From NCBI GenBank assembly GCA_024635735.1, contig JAGXII010000035.1:1-10184 (forward strand): a DNA stretch of 10,184 nucleotides, written 5' to 3'. This document shows positions 1 through 7,357 of this stretch, piece after piece. The position numbers and the translations under genes are program-made. Position 1 is the stretch's first letter. Each line of letters opens with the position of its first letter. This stretch comes from Christiangramia sp. GTDB lineage: Bacteria; Bacteroidota; Bacteroidia; Flavobacteriales; Flavobacteriaceae. The notes beneath the pieces are model-generated. The model did not search any database. It saw only the letters and a list, made by a program, of their open reading frames with translations, and had not been told where the DNA came from.

Positions 1-1338
1 GTGCTTTTTGCGTAAATAACTTTGAATGATATGCTGGGCATCCCTGTTATCATTCATGGGAGTGATAATAGATCGTATGATATCCAGATTATTAATTTGA
101 TGATTAAGATTAAAGTATCCTACTCCTTTAAATTCTCCGTCTTCAATGAGCAAAGCACTTTTTTCATCTAATTCGCGCCCCCTTCCAATAAGTAACATAT
201 TCTGGTTTTCGTAAGAATTCTGGTTGATAAGCTCTCTTACTCTTTGATTATATTCCTCTGGCGATTCTTCTTCTAAACAGGCACCGAAGCAGCTTTTGAT
301 GGTATAACCAAAACAATTTCCCGTTCCACCGTGTAATCCGGCAAGTCTTTCACAAAGTTCATACTCCTGAACCCAGGAAGTAAGTGAGTTTTTTGCAGCT
401 CTCAGGGTAGTAAAGGTGGTAATATTCTTTTTATTTCGGTTAGACCTGCCAATTTTCAGGTTTAGATAACCATTCTCATCGGTAAAATGATAAAGGGCAT
501 GACTAAAAATATCTCTTTTCAGGCTCCTGTTATATTTTGGTTTTATCTCCTTGATCTCCTGGTTCTCTTTTAAAAGAGCGATAAGTTCATTTCCTGTCAC
601 TTCATAAGAAACAGAAGCGACTTTCTTTTGCATTTCAAGGGACTTGGGATTTTCGTTAGTGAAATGCTGATTCACCCTTTTACGGATATTTCTTGATTTT
701 CCAATATAAATGATCTCCCCGTTTTCGTCATGTAGATAATAGACACCGGTATCTGATGGTAACTCTTCCAGGATAAATACCAGCTTGGTGTCCATACTTC
801 TTTTTGGCTCTTTGCGAACATGTTCTTTAAGAATGTCTTTTTCCACATCCTTAGCCAGAAGCATTTTGAATAGTTTTATGGTCGCCTGCGCGTCTCCGGC
901 AGCTCTATGGCGATCACTTAAAGGGATACCCAGTGATCTTACCAGTTTTCCCAGACTATAGGAGGGAAGTCCCGGAATTAATTTCTTGGAAAGCTCAACA
1001 GTACAGAGACTTTGTCTTTCAAATTCAAATCCAAGCCTGCGGTATTCCATTCTTAGTATACGGTAGTCGAATTTTGCATTATGGGCAACCAGAATACAAC
1101 CTTCGGTAATCTCTATAATTCGTTTGGCAACCTCATAAAATTTAGGCGCATTACGGAGCATGTCATTGTTAATTCCTGTAAGATTTACTACAAATGGCTG
1201 AATAGGTTGCTCGGGGTTTACCAGACTAATAAACTGGTCGGTTACCTTCTGGCCATCGAATTTATAAATTGCAATTTCGGTGATTCCTTCTTCATTATAC
1301 TTTCCACCGGTAGTCTCTATGTCTAATATCGCGTACAA
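1..1338 (-). CDS. DnaQ-like 3'-5' exonuclease fused to GIY-YIG (UvrC/Cho-like) nuclease domain, 3' end cut by window
   Basis: 446 codons are visible and the frame is still open at base 1, so the C-terminus is missing. Residues 1-165 are a DEDDh exonuclease: motif I DIETTGG (D6, E8), motif II VAHNAKFD (D91), motif III HRAAGD (H144, D149). Residues about 195-270 are a GIY-YIG domain: GVYYL (198-202), YIGKSRNIRKR (211-221), and ALLKEN with likely catalytic E258, followed by IKPKYN. Residues 329-354 carry C329, C342, C350 and C354, spaced like the Fe-S cysteines of UvrC. The family is thought to act in DNA repair or processing; the exact substrate is unknown. The start is TTG at 1336-1338: an in-frame TAA lies six codons upstream with no ATG between, and TTG gives the usual family N-terminus. 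It is the last visible gene of the minus-strand operon, 15 bases after yggS. Confidence 0.93.
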   Translation of the reverse strand, partial: MYAILDIETTGGKYNEEGITEIAIYKFDGQKVTDQFISLVNPEQPIQPFVVNLTGINNDMLRNAPKFYEVAKRIIEITEGCILVAHNAKFDYRILRMEYRRLGFEFERQSLCTVELSKKLIPGLPSYSLGKLVRSLGIPLSDRHRAAGDAQATIKLFKMLLAKDVEKDILKEHVRKEPKRSMDTKLVFILEELPSDTGVYYLHDENGEIIYIGKSRNIRKRVNQHFTNENPKSLEMQKKVASVSYEVTGNELIALLKENQEIKEIKPKYNRSLKRDIFSHALYHFTDENGYLNLKIGRSNRNKKNITTFTTLRAAKNSLTSWVQEYELCERLAGLHGGTGNCFGYTIKSCFGACLEEESPEEYNQRVRELINQNSYENQNMLLIGRGRELDEKSALLIEDGEFKGVGYFNLNHQINNLDIIRSIITPMNDNRDAQHIIQSYLRKKH

Positions 1339-1353
1339 ATACTCTCTCCTTCC
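1339..1353 (-). promoter_or_regulatory. Purine-rich Shine-Dalgarno-like site before a TTG start
   Basis: The 15-base gap between yggS and the exonuclease gene reads, on the minus strand, GGAAGGAGAGAGTAT and then TTG. It has a good GGAGAG core at a usable distance. Bacteroidota rarely rely on Shine-Dalgarno pairing, so a purine block this strong in front of a weak start is notable. The short gap also allows translational coupling to yggS. Function is inferred. Confidence 0.5.
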
Positions 1354-2013
1354 TTAATTATAATTTCGCGCGCCAAATATACTACTTCCTATTCTAACCA
1401 TGGTTGACCCGCATTTTACTGCGATCTTATAATCTCCGCTCATGCCCATGGATAGCTCGGTTAAATCTGGATAATCTTTTTTAAAATCATCAAAAATATT
1501 CTTCAAATTAGAGAATTCAGAGTTTACCATATCTTCATCATCGGTAAAAGTGGCCATTCCCATCAATCCAATAATCTTCACATTATTCATTTTTGAATAA
1601 GCTTCAGAATCAAGAATTTCTTTAGCGTCTTCAGCAGAAATGCCAAATTTTGAATCTTCCTCGGCGATCTTTATTTGAAGCAGGCAATTGATAGTTCGCT
1701 CATTTTGCTTTGCTCTTTTATTGATCTCCTTTAGGAGTTTCAGGCTGTCTACCGCATGGATCAATGACACAAATGGAGCCATATATTTTACTTTATTGCG
1801 CTGCACATGACCAACCATATGCCACTCGATATCATCAGGAAGTTCTTCCTGTTTATCGGTCATTTCCTGAATTTTATTCTCACCAAATATCCGCTGGCCG
1901 GCACGATAGGCTTCCAGGATATCTTCATTGGGTTTCGTTTTAGAAATGGCGCAAAGCTTCACGTTAGGCGGAAGTTCACTCTTATATTTTTTGATATTTT
2001 CAGAAATCTCCAT
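1354..2013 (-). CDS. yggS: YggS/PLPBP family pyridoxal-phosphate homeostasis protein
   Basis: 219 residues, the usual length for this small family. It folds like the N-terminal barrel of alanine racemase and binds PLP, but has no established catalytic activity; family members keep the free vitamin B6 pool and amino/keto-acid metabolism in balance. Visible signatures are CAISKTKP, with the PLP-linking lysine expected at K25, FGENKIQE (about 43-50), WHMVGHVQRNK, and the C-terminal MSGDYKIAVKCGSTMVRIGSSIFGAR, where S/GSTMVRIG contacts the cofactor phosphate in homologues. The start is ATG. The gene sits 58 bases after DUF1015 and 15 bases before the exonuclease gene, all on the minus strand. Its TAA stop is in the same frame as the downstream TTG start. 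Confidence 0.95.
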   Translation of the reverse strand: MEISENIKKYKSELPPNVKLCAISKTKPNEDILEAYRAGQRIFGENKIQEMTDKQEELPDDIEWHMVGHVQRNKVKYMAPFVSLIHAVDSLKLLKEINKRAKQNERTINCLLQIKIAEEDSKFGISAEDAKEILDSEAYSKMNNVKIIGLMGMATFTDDEDMVNSEFSNLKNIFDDFKKDYPDLTELSMGMSGDYKIAVKCGSTMVRIGSSIFGARNYN

Positions 2014-2071
2014 CCTTTATTTCAAATTAAGGAATAGTCCCAACAGTAGGGATGGTTGGGTATGGCAGGGA

Positions 2072-3307
2072 TTAAAATTCGTAAATGGTTAAACCACTGC
2101 GTAACTTTGGCTCAATATAAGTACTTTTTGGTGGCATGGTCAAATTTTCATCGGCAATTTGTTTAATTTCTTCCACCTGAGCCGGTAACATACCAAAACC
2201 AACAGCAAATTCACCACTGTCAATCCTCGTTTTTAATTCAATTAAATCATTACGACCATGAATATAAGCAATTCTCTTATCGTATCTAAGGTCTTTTATT
2301 CCAAGTATAGGTTTCAGGATTTTTTCAAACAGAATAAATGAATCCAACTGGCTTAAAGAATCGGTGAATTTATAATTTGTTTTCCGAAGATATAATGAAT
2401 AGAATTCTCCATCCAGATACATATTGAAATGATGCTTTTTTGAAGGCTTATAAATCTCATTTCCTCGGTTTTCTATTCTGAACCATTCGTCGAGTAAGAT
2501 TAAAAACTCTTCTTTTGAATGCCCGTTGAGGTCTTTTATAAGCCTGCTGAATTCAAACACACGAAGATTACTTTCTGAAATAAGATAACTCATAAAAAAA
2601 TTATAGGATTCCTTTCCCGTGTGATCAGGATTGTTCTTCTTGCTTTCTTTGGCTAGTAAATAAGAGGAAGCACTGCGATGATGCCCATCGGCTATATACA
2701 ACTTATCCAGGGCTTCAAACTCTGCCTTTATTTTTCCAATATCTTCAGGTTTTTCGATCTTCCAGAGCGAATGGATTTCTTTATTGTAGGTCGCGAATTC
2801 ATATTCCGGCCTGGATTGCATGGTTTTCGAAAGCAGGCTGTCTATAATCTTATTATCGGGATAAGTAAGCAAGACCGGCTCGGTATTAAAACCAACTACT
2901 TTAAGGTAATCTTTGAAAAGTTCTTCCCGGTGAGCAATGGTATCTTCATGCTTTCTAATTATATTTTTCTCATAATCCTCTGCACTGGAAGCGGCGATTA
3001 TACCGCAACAGCTGGCTTCCCGGGATTTGATCTTATAGATATAATAACAGGGCGTTTCGTCCTGCAGAAGTATGTTTTCTTCTTTGAACTCCAGGTAACG
3101 GTTACGCACCATCTCAAAGCGTTTTTCAACTTTGATTTCCTGTTGGAATTTATAGCCCGGATTAATAATATGCAAAAAGGAATATGGATTATACTCCAGC
3201 TGAGCTCTTAGCTCTTCTTTACAATAATCTTCATACGAGCGTGAAGCTACCAGGCCTGCATAGGGCCGGGCCGGTCTTACCGCTTTAAATGGAAGGATTT
3301 TAGCCAA
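2072..3307 (-). CDS. DUF1015 family protein (conserved, possible small-molecule kinase)
   Basis: 411 residues, normal for the family. The N-terminus is typical (AKILPFKAVRPA, then NPYSFLHIINP at 40-50). Other signatures are KHEDT (119-123) in a conserved RKHE-type motif, and ADGHHRSAS (206-214), the family hallmark. The GHHR..A pattern resembles the nucleotide-binding box of the ParB/Srx fold. I recall, unverified, reports of free-serine kinase activity in this family; nothing here proves the substrate. No signal peptide or membrane segment is seen, so it is cytoplasmic. The start is TTG at 3305-3307: a TAG lies about 16 codons upstream in frame, no ATG lies between, and the next Met is residue 67, well past the conserved N-terminus. 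It is 56 bases after the 3-hydroxybutyryl-CoA dehydrogenase gene and 58 before yggS, so it is probably co-transcribed. Confidence 0.9.
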   Translation of the reverse strand: MAKILPFKAVRPARPYAGLVASRSYEDYCKEELRAQLEYNPYSFLHIINPGYKFQQEIKVEKRFEMVRNRYLEFKEENILLQDETPCYYIYKIKSREASCCGIIAASSAEDYEKNIIRKHEDTIAHREELFKDYLKVVGFNTEPVLLTYPDNKIIDSLLSKTMQSRPEYEFATYNKEIHSLWKIEKPEDIGKIKAEFEALDKLYIADGHHRSASSYLLAKESKKNNPDHTGKESYNFFMSYLISESNLRVFEFSRLIKDLNGHSKEEFLILLDEWFRIENRGNEIYKPSKKHHFNMYLDGEFYSLYLRKTNYKFTDSLSQLDSFILFEKILKPILGIKDLRYDKRIAYIHGRNDLIELKTRIDSGEFAVGFGMLPAQVEEIKQIADENLTMPPKSTYIEPKLRSGLTIYEF

Positions 3308-3363
3308 ATTAGATGGATTAAAACAACTTTTATAAGAATGATCCCGATTCTATTTACTCAATA

Positions 3364-4254
3364 CTAACTAGTAAATTGAGAAGAGACCTTTTCAGCCTTT
3401 CTGCTTTCAGAATAATCATAGAAACCTTCACCAGATTTCACCCCGATTTTTCCTGCTCTCACCATATTGGTAAGTAAAGGACATGGAGCATATTTCGGAT
3501 TTTTAAAGCCTTCATACATCACCTCAAGAATCGAATGACACACATCCAGACCAATAAAATCTGCCAGTTGAAGCGGTCCCATAGGATGGGCCATGCCAAG
3601 TTTCATTACAGTATCGATCTCATAAACACCGGCCACGCCATGGTACAGAGTTTCAATAGCTTCATTAATCATTGGCATAAGGATCCTGTTAGCTACAAAA
3701 CCTGGATAATCGTTTACCTCTACCGGAACTTTATTCAGTTTTTCTGAAAGATCCATCACAGTTTTGGTCACTTCATCACTGGTATTGTAACCTCTAATAA
3801 TTTCCACAAGTTTCATCACCGGTACCGGATTCATAAAATGCATCCCGATCACCCTTTCAGGATTTGAAACTACCGAGGCTATCTGGGTAATAGAAATTGA
3901 GGAGGTGTTACTTGCCAGAATAGTATCTTCGGAAGTATGCTGATCCAGATGTCTGAAAATTTTCAGTTTAAGTTCGGTATTTTCGGTAGCAGCTTCAACT
4001 ACGACGCTTGCGTATTCCACACCTTCAGAAATATCGGTATACGTCGTAATATTTTCAAGCGTTTCTTTTTTCTGATCTTCTGTGATCTTTTCTTTAGAAA
4101 CCATTCTGTCCAGGTTTTTGGAGATAGTATCCATTCCCTTTTTCAGGCTTTCTTCTGAAATATCTATTAACTGAACTTTATAGCCGTACTGGGCAAAGGT
4201 ATGTGCGATCCCGTTTCCCATTGTTCCGGCTCCTATTACTGCTATATTTTTCAT
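3364..4254 (-). CDS. hbd: 3-hydroxybutyryl-CoA dehydrogenase (3-hydroxyacyl-CoA dehydrogenase family)
   Basis: 296 residues, a complete single-function enzyme that interconverts (S)-3-hydroxyacyl-CoA and 3-oxoacyl-CoA with NAD(P). The N-terminal Rossmann motif is VIGAGTMGNGIA (6-17), with D31 at the end of beta-2 suggesting NAD preference. Then come EAATEN (87-92), SNTSSISIT (115-123, substrate-contacting S118), GMHFMNPVP with catalytic H139, E151, and PGFVANRILMP with N189. The C-terminal domain shows HPMGPLQLADFIGLD (223-237) and GKIGVKSGEGFYDY (268-281), both standard. The start is ATG and the protein is cytoplasmic. No other beta-oxidation or butyrate gene lies nearby, so the pathway (fatty-acid breakdown or short-chain acyl-CoA use) is inferred. 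It is preceded by a 115-base gap holding a REP-like palindrome. Confidence 0.95.
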   Translation of the reverse strand: MKNIAVIGAGTMGNGIAHTFAQYGYKVQLIDISEESLKKGMDTISKNLDRMVSKEKITEDQKKETLENITTYTDISEGVEYASVVVEAATENTELKLKIFRHLDQHTSEDTILASNTSSISITQIASVVSNPERVIGMHFMNPVPVMKLVEIIRGYNTSDEVTKTVMDLSEKLNKVPVEVNDYPGFVANRILMPMINEAIETLYHGVAGVYEIDTVMKLGMAHPMGPLQLADFIGLDVCHSILEVMYEGFKNPKYAPCPLLTNMVRAGKIGVKSGEGFYDYSESRKAEKVSSQFTS

Positions 4255-4284
4255 TTTATTGAATTTAAAGAGTTCTGAAGTTTT

Positions 4285-4344
4285 ACGTCAAGCTGAACTC
4301 GTTTCAGCTTCTCTTGAGATCCTGAATCAAGTTCAGGATAACGT
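4285..4344. repeat. REP/BIME-like composite palindrome, 60 bases
   Basis: Two perfect 8-bp hairpins stand side by side: AAGCTGAA/TTCAGCTT (4290-4297 with 4303-4310, loop CTCGT) and ATCCTGAA/TTCAGGAT (4319-4326 with 4332-4339, loop TCAAG). They are joined by CTC-TT-GAG and bounded by ACGT on both sides. All arms share one centre (4314.5), so the whole unit can also fold as one long imperfect stem with loop TT. I recall closely similar CTGAA/TTCAG units as common intergenic repeats in flavobacterial genomes; that is memory, not a search. It lies inside the operon, between the oxidoreductase stop and the hbd start, where it could stabilise or attenuate mRNA. It lacks the T-run of a terminator. 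Confidence 0.75.
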
Positions 4345-4369
4345 GAATATTCTTCAAAATTATATTTAA

Positions 4370-5335
4370 TTATACATTAAAATTCGCGATCACCTGGTTA
4401 GCGACCTTTAGAGCATTTGCTGCCTGTTCCATGGTCACTACAGGTTCTTTATTGTTATTTATGGCATCGGCAAAACTTTCCAGTTCCTCCAGAATAGCAT
4501 TATTAGGAGAAACTTTCGGATTGTCGAAATAGATCTGCTTTTTAATTCCTTCGGCGTTCTGAAGAATCATGGCATAATCGTCCGGATTTTCAGGAGCGTC
4601 TTTCATCTTCACCACCTCGCATACTTTTTCAAGAAAATCTACTGAAATATATGCATCACGCTGAAAGAATCTGGATTTCCTCATGTTCTTCATCGATATC
4701 CTGCTCGCGGTTAAATTCGCCACACATCCATTCTCGAATTCAATACGGGCGTTGGCAATGTCAGGGGTGTCACTTATTACCGAAACTCCACTGGCATTGA
4801 TCTTCTTCACCTTAGATTTTACCACACTCATCACCGCATCAATATCATGGATCATCAAATCCAGCACAACGGGAACATCGGTCCCACGGGGATTGAATTC
4901 TGCCAGGCGGTGAGCCTCAATAAACATAGGATTTTCAATACGATTGGAAACTGCCTGAAAGGCCGGATTAAAACGTTCCACATGGCCTACCTGTCCTTTT
5001 ACCTGGTGTTTTTCAGCGAGCTGAATAAGCTCAAGGGCTTCTTCATATGTATTGGTGATAGGTTTTTCTATAAAGAGATGCCTGCCGGCAGTGATCACCT
5101 TTTTAGCTACTTCAAAATGAGAAAGAGTAGGAGTTACCACATCTATCATATCAGCCTGGGCGATAAGTTCGTCCAGGTCCTCAAACATCTTATAACCGAA
5201 TTCAGAAGCTACTTTTTCAGCATTTTCCTTATTCGCGTCATAAAATCCGATAAGCTCGTATTCTTCAGATTGATTTAAAAGTTTAAGATGAATTTTTCCG
5301 AGATGTCCTGCACCCAGGACTCCAGCTTTGAGCAT
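4370..5335 (-). CDS. Gfo/Idh/MocA family NAD(P)-dependent oxidoreductase
   Basis: 321 residues. The N-terminal Rossmann domain has GVLGAGHLGKIH (5-16), D34 after beta-2, and the family motif FIEKPI with E90-K91-P92. The C-terminal substrate domain has GHVERFNPAF (117-126) and VVLDLMIHDIDAVMSVV (156-172), where H163 and D166 are probable substrate or catalytic positions. These last motifs resemble the subgroup found near lipid A genes (GnnA-like sugar-nucleotide 3-dehydrogenases), but no lpx gene is present here, so the substrate is unassigned. It is cytoplasmic and starts at ATG. It is the first gene of the five-gene minus-strand run, with a promoter candidate 17 bases upstream, and is divergent from pcm. 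Confidence 0.9.
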   Translation of the reverse strand: MLKAGVLGAGHLGKIHLKLLNQSEEYELIGFYDANKENAEKVASEFGYKMFEDLDELIAQADMIDVVTPTLSHFEVAKKVITAGRHLFIEKPITNTYEEALELIQLAEKHQVKGQVGHVERFNPAFQAVSNRIENPMFIEAHRLAEFNPRGTDVPVVLDLMIHDIDAVMSVVKSKVKKINASGVSVISDTPDIANARIEFENGCVANLTASRISMKNMRKSRFFQRDAYISVDFLEKVCEVVKMKDAPENPDDYAMILQNAEGIKKQIYFDNPKVSPNNAILEELESFADAINNNKEPVVTMEQAANALKVANQVIANFNV

Positions 5336-5351
5336 GTTTTTGCATTTTTCA

Positions 5352-5385
5352 CAAAAATAGTATTTTGATTCTAAATATTTTGCAA
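5352..5385 (-). promoter_or_regulatory. Bacteroidota-type promoter for the five-gene minus-strand operon
   Basis: On the minus strand, TTG (5383-5385), 23 bases, then TATTTTTG (5352-5359) matches the flavobacterial -33/-7 consensus TTG...TAnnTTTG exactly in both boxes, at the long end of the allowed spacing. The leader to the ATG at 5335 would be only about 10 bases. No terminator is seen between here and base 1, which supports one transcript, though internal promoters cannot be excluded. Confidence 0.5.
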
Positions 5386-5414
5386 AATAGAAGAGAATCC
5401 CTGTGAGGTTTTGC

Positions 5415-5446
5415 TTGGGATAACTGCACTTGATTGACTATTTTTA
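5415..5446 (+). promoter_or_regulatory. Possible promoter of pcm
   Basis: TTG at 5415-5417, 21 bases, then TATTTTTA at 5439-5446 differs by one base from TAnnTTTG. It leaves a leader of about 18 bases before the TTG start of pcm. The -7 box overlaps a small AT-only inverted repeat, TTTTATA-CCCT-TATAAAA (5442-5459), that could be a weak leader hairpin. Tentative. Confidence 0.3.
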
Positions 5447-5470
5447 TACCCTTATAAAAGTAAGAACGAG

Positions 5471-6112
5471 TTGAAAGATACCTATAGACATCAGGGAAAG
5501 AGGCAGCAATTGGTTAAAACCGTAAAGAAAAAGGGGATAACCGATGAAAAAGTATTGGATGCCATTGGGAAAATTCCCAGGCATTTGTTCATGGACAGCA
5601 GTTTTGAAGATCATGCCTACCAAGATAAAGCTTTTCCTATTGCCGCTGATCAAACCATTTCCCAGCCTTATACCGTGGCTTTCCAAACGGAGTTACTGGA
5701 AATAAAAAAAGGAGATAAAGTCCTTGAAATTGGGACCGGTAGTGGTTATCAAACAGCGGTATTATGTGAATTAGGAGCAAAAGTCTATACCATAGAAAGG
5801 CAGCGCGAATTATATAAAAAAACAAAAACTTTCCTTTCTAAGATTGGGTACCGGCCAAAACATCTAAGTTTTGGAGATGGCTATAAAGGACTTCCGGAAT
5901 ATGCTCCATATGAAAAAATTATTGTGACTGCAGGGGCTCCTGAGGTTCCAAAAGATCTGCTGAGTCAGTTAAAAGTAGGAGGACGGCTGGTGATTCCGGT
6001 AGGAACTAAGGTGCAAACCATGACTCTTTTTATTAGAAAATCGGCCAAGGAATTTGATAAAAAAGAGTACGGGGCTTTTAGATTTGTGCCCTTGTTAGAA
6101 GACAAGAATTAG
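5471..6112 (+). CDS. pcm: Protein-L-isoaspartate (D-aspartate) O-methyltransferase
   Basis: 213 residues, normal length. It uses S-adenosylmethionine to methylate isoaspartyl residues in aged proteins, starting their repair. The PIMT-specific stretch AADQTISQPYTVAFQTELL (58-76) contains the hallmark ISQPY (S64). SAM-binding motif I is VLEIGTGSGYQTAVL (84-98), followed by acidic E109, then IIVTAGAPEVP (150-160), GGRLVIPVG (170-178) and the C-terminal FRFVPLL. The start is TTG at 5471: TGA at 5435-5437 is in frame, no ATG lies between, and the next Met (41) would remove conserved HQGKR and IPRHLF segments. It is the only plus-strand protein gene in the middle of the window, divergent from the oxidoreductase operon and ended by a strong terminator. 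Confidence 0.95.
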   Translation: MKDTYRHQGKRQQLVKTVKKKGITDEKVLDAIGKIPRHLFMDSSFEDHAYQDKAFPIAADQTISQPYTVAFQTELLEIKKGDKVLEIGTGSGYQTAVLCELGAKVYTIERQRELYKKTKTFLSKIGYRPKHLSFGDGYKGLPEYAPYEKIIVTAGAPEVPKDLLSQLKVGGRLVIPVGTKVQTMTLFIRKSAKEFDKKEYGAFRFVPLLEDKN

Positions 6113-6117
6113 TGCAG

Positions 6118-6150
6118 TATTGAGTATTGAGATTTTAGAAGTGAGATTTT
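6118..6150 (+). repeat. Short degenerate direct repeats (TATTGAG / TGAGATTTT)
   Basis: After the pcm stop, TATTGAG occurs twice in tandem (6118-6124, 6125-6131) and TGAGATTTT twice (6128-6136, 6142-6150). This is low-complexity sequence, perhaps a decayed tandem repeat. The rest of the stretch to the terminator at 6227 shows no gene. Confidence 0.4.
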
Positions 6151-6226
6151 GAGGCTGGTAATTTTGGAGTATCAGAATGAAGAATATTATCTAGTACTTA
6201 TGAAAATAATTCTCCTATAGATCAAT

Positions 6227-6255
6227 AAAAAGCCCCGGGATCACGGGGCTTTTTT
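6227..6255. terminator. Bidirectional intrinsic terminator between convergent genes
   Basis: A perfect 11-bp stem AAAAAGCCCCG / CGGGGCTTTTT with six-base loop GGATCA (6238-6243) is followed by a T-run on the plus strand and, through the A-run, on the minus strand. It therefore serves pcm from the left and the M28 peptidase gene from the right, 18 bases past the peptidase stop. Confidence 0.9.
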
Positions 6256-6272
6256 ATTCTAAAGATGTAAGC

Positions 6273-7292
6273 TTATTTACTGGTTGCAGCAGGCTTGTCA
6301 ACCAAAGGTCTGGTATCGCGATTGGCAATCTCCCAGGCAGTAAGAAATACAAGTTTTGAGCGTTTTGCGAGTAAATCGTATTCAATTTTATCAGGAGTAT
6401 CTGTCATTTTATGATAATCAGCATGAACTCCGTTGAAGTAAAATATAATTGGCACTCCGTGTTTTGCAAAGTTGTAGTGATCACTTCGGTAATAAAAGCG
6501 GTTAGGATCATTCTCGTCGTTATAAGTATAATCAAGATCCATGTTCATGTATTTCTCATTTACAGCCTCGCTTAACTGATGCAGCTCGGTGCTTAGCTTG
6601 TCACTCCCGATGAGGTATACATAATTGTCATTTCCTTCATGCTGAGGATCGATTCTTCCAATCATATCAATATTAAGATCGGCTACCGTGTTCTCCAGAG
6701 GGAAAATTGGATTTTCGGTATAGTATTTAGAACCTACAAGTCCTTTTTCTTCTCCTGTATTATTCAGAAAAAGAATAGACCTTTTAGGAGTATAACCATC
6801 TTTAGCTGCCTTGGTGAAAGCTTCGGCGATTTCCAAAACTCCAACGGTTCCGGAGCCATCATCATCGGCGCCATTATAAACATTTCCCTCATCGTCTACT
6901 CCTACATGGTCGTAGTGAGAAGAAATAACAAGGATTTCGTCAGGTTTTTCTGAACCTTTTAAAAATGCCACGACATTTTCGGTTGGTTTGATAGTTCCGC
7001 GAGTAAAAAAACTACTTGGAACTTCCTGAAAATAATCATCTCCTCCTAAAGGAGATTTAAGTCCTAAGCTTTTATATTCATTTTTAAGGTAATTGGCTGC
7101 TTTCTTCTGTCCGGGTTCTCCAGTTTCCCTTCCTTCAAATTCATCACTGGCAAAAGTGTATAAATGTTCCTTTAATTCAGAAGCTGTAATGGTATTCGCA
7201 TACTCCATAGGGTCGGCATTCTCCACATTCGTTTGCTGAACGCCACATGCAGTGAGGAGTGCCGGAATGGCAAACATCAATATTTTTTTCAT
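6273..7292 (-). CDS. M28 family zinc metallopeptidase, lipoprotein
   Basis: 339 residues. Residues 1-15 form a lipoprotein signal ending in the lipobox LTAC, so C16 should be lipidated and the enzyme held on an envelope membrane. The catalytic domain follows without an inserted PA domain: SSHYDHVGV with H126 and D128, NGADDDGSG with bridging D143, NTGEEKG with catalytic E181 and ligand E182, NIDMIGR with D209, and DYHKMTDTPDKI with final ligand H294. All expected co-catalytic zinc ligands and the general base are present, so it should be active, probably as an aminopeptidase or related exopeptidase; the exact specificity is open. The start is ATG with the signal peptide directly behind it. 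It lies 75 bases after the SGNH hydrolase gene on the same strand, possibly co-transcribed, and ends at the bidirectional terminator. Confidence 0.93.
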   Translation of the reverse strand: MKKILMFAIPALLTACGVQQTNVENADPMEYANTITASELKEHLYTFASDEFEGRETGEPGQKKAANYLKNEYKSLGLKSPLGGDDYFQEVPSSFFTRGTIKPTENVVAFLKGSEKPDEILVISSHYDHVGVDDEGNVYNGADDDGSGTVGVLEIAEAFTKAAKDGYTPKRSILFLNNTGEEKGLVGSKYYTENPIFPLENTVADLNIDMIGRIDPQHEGNDNYVYLIGSDKLSTELHQLSEAVNEKYMNMDLDYTYNDENDPNRFYYRSDHYNFAKHGVPIIFYFNGVHADYHKMTDTPDKIEYDLLAKRSKLVFLTAWEIANRDTRPLVDKPAATSK

Positions 7293-7357
7293 TTTTATAT
7301 TTAATTTTAAGAATAATTCCCGCCAAGATACTATTTCCTATTAAAAGTGACGGCACG

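Noticed and set aside
2039..2060. CCCAAC/GTTGGG inverted repeat between DUF1015 and yggS
   Set aside because: Only six base pairs with a ten-base loop and no T-run; expected by chance at this length.
1081..5278. Many plus-strand frames of 70-177 codons over the left operon
   Set aside because: Each lies opposite a well-recognised minus-strand gene, with no domain or plausible start context of its own.
5444..5825. Minus-strand frames of 62-80 codons opposite pcm
   Set aside because: They are shadows of the clear pcm gene on the plus strand and have no motifs.
6639..6953. Plus-strand frame of 104 codons opposite the M28 peptidase
   Set aside because: Antisense to zinc-ligand motifs of the peptidase; no independent support.
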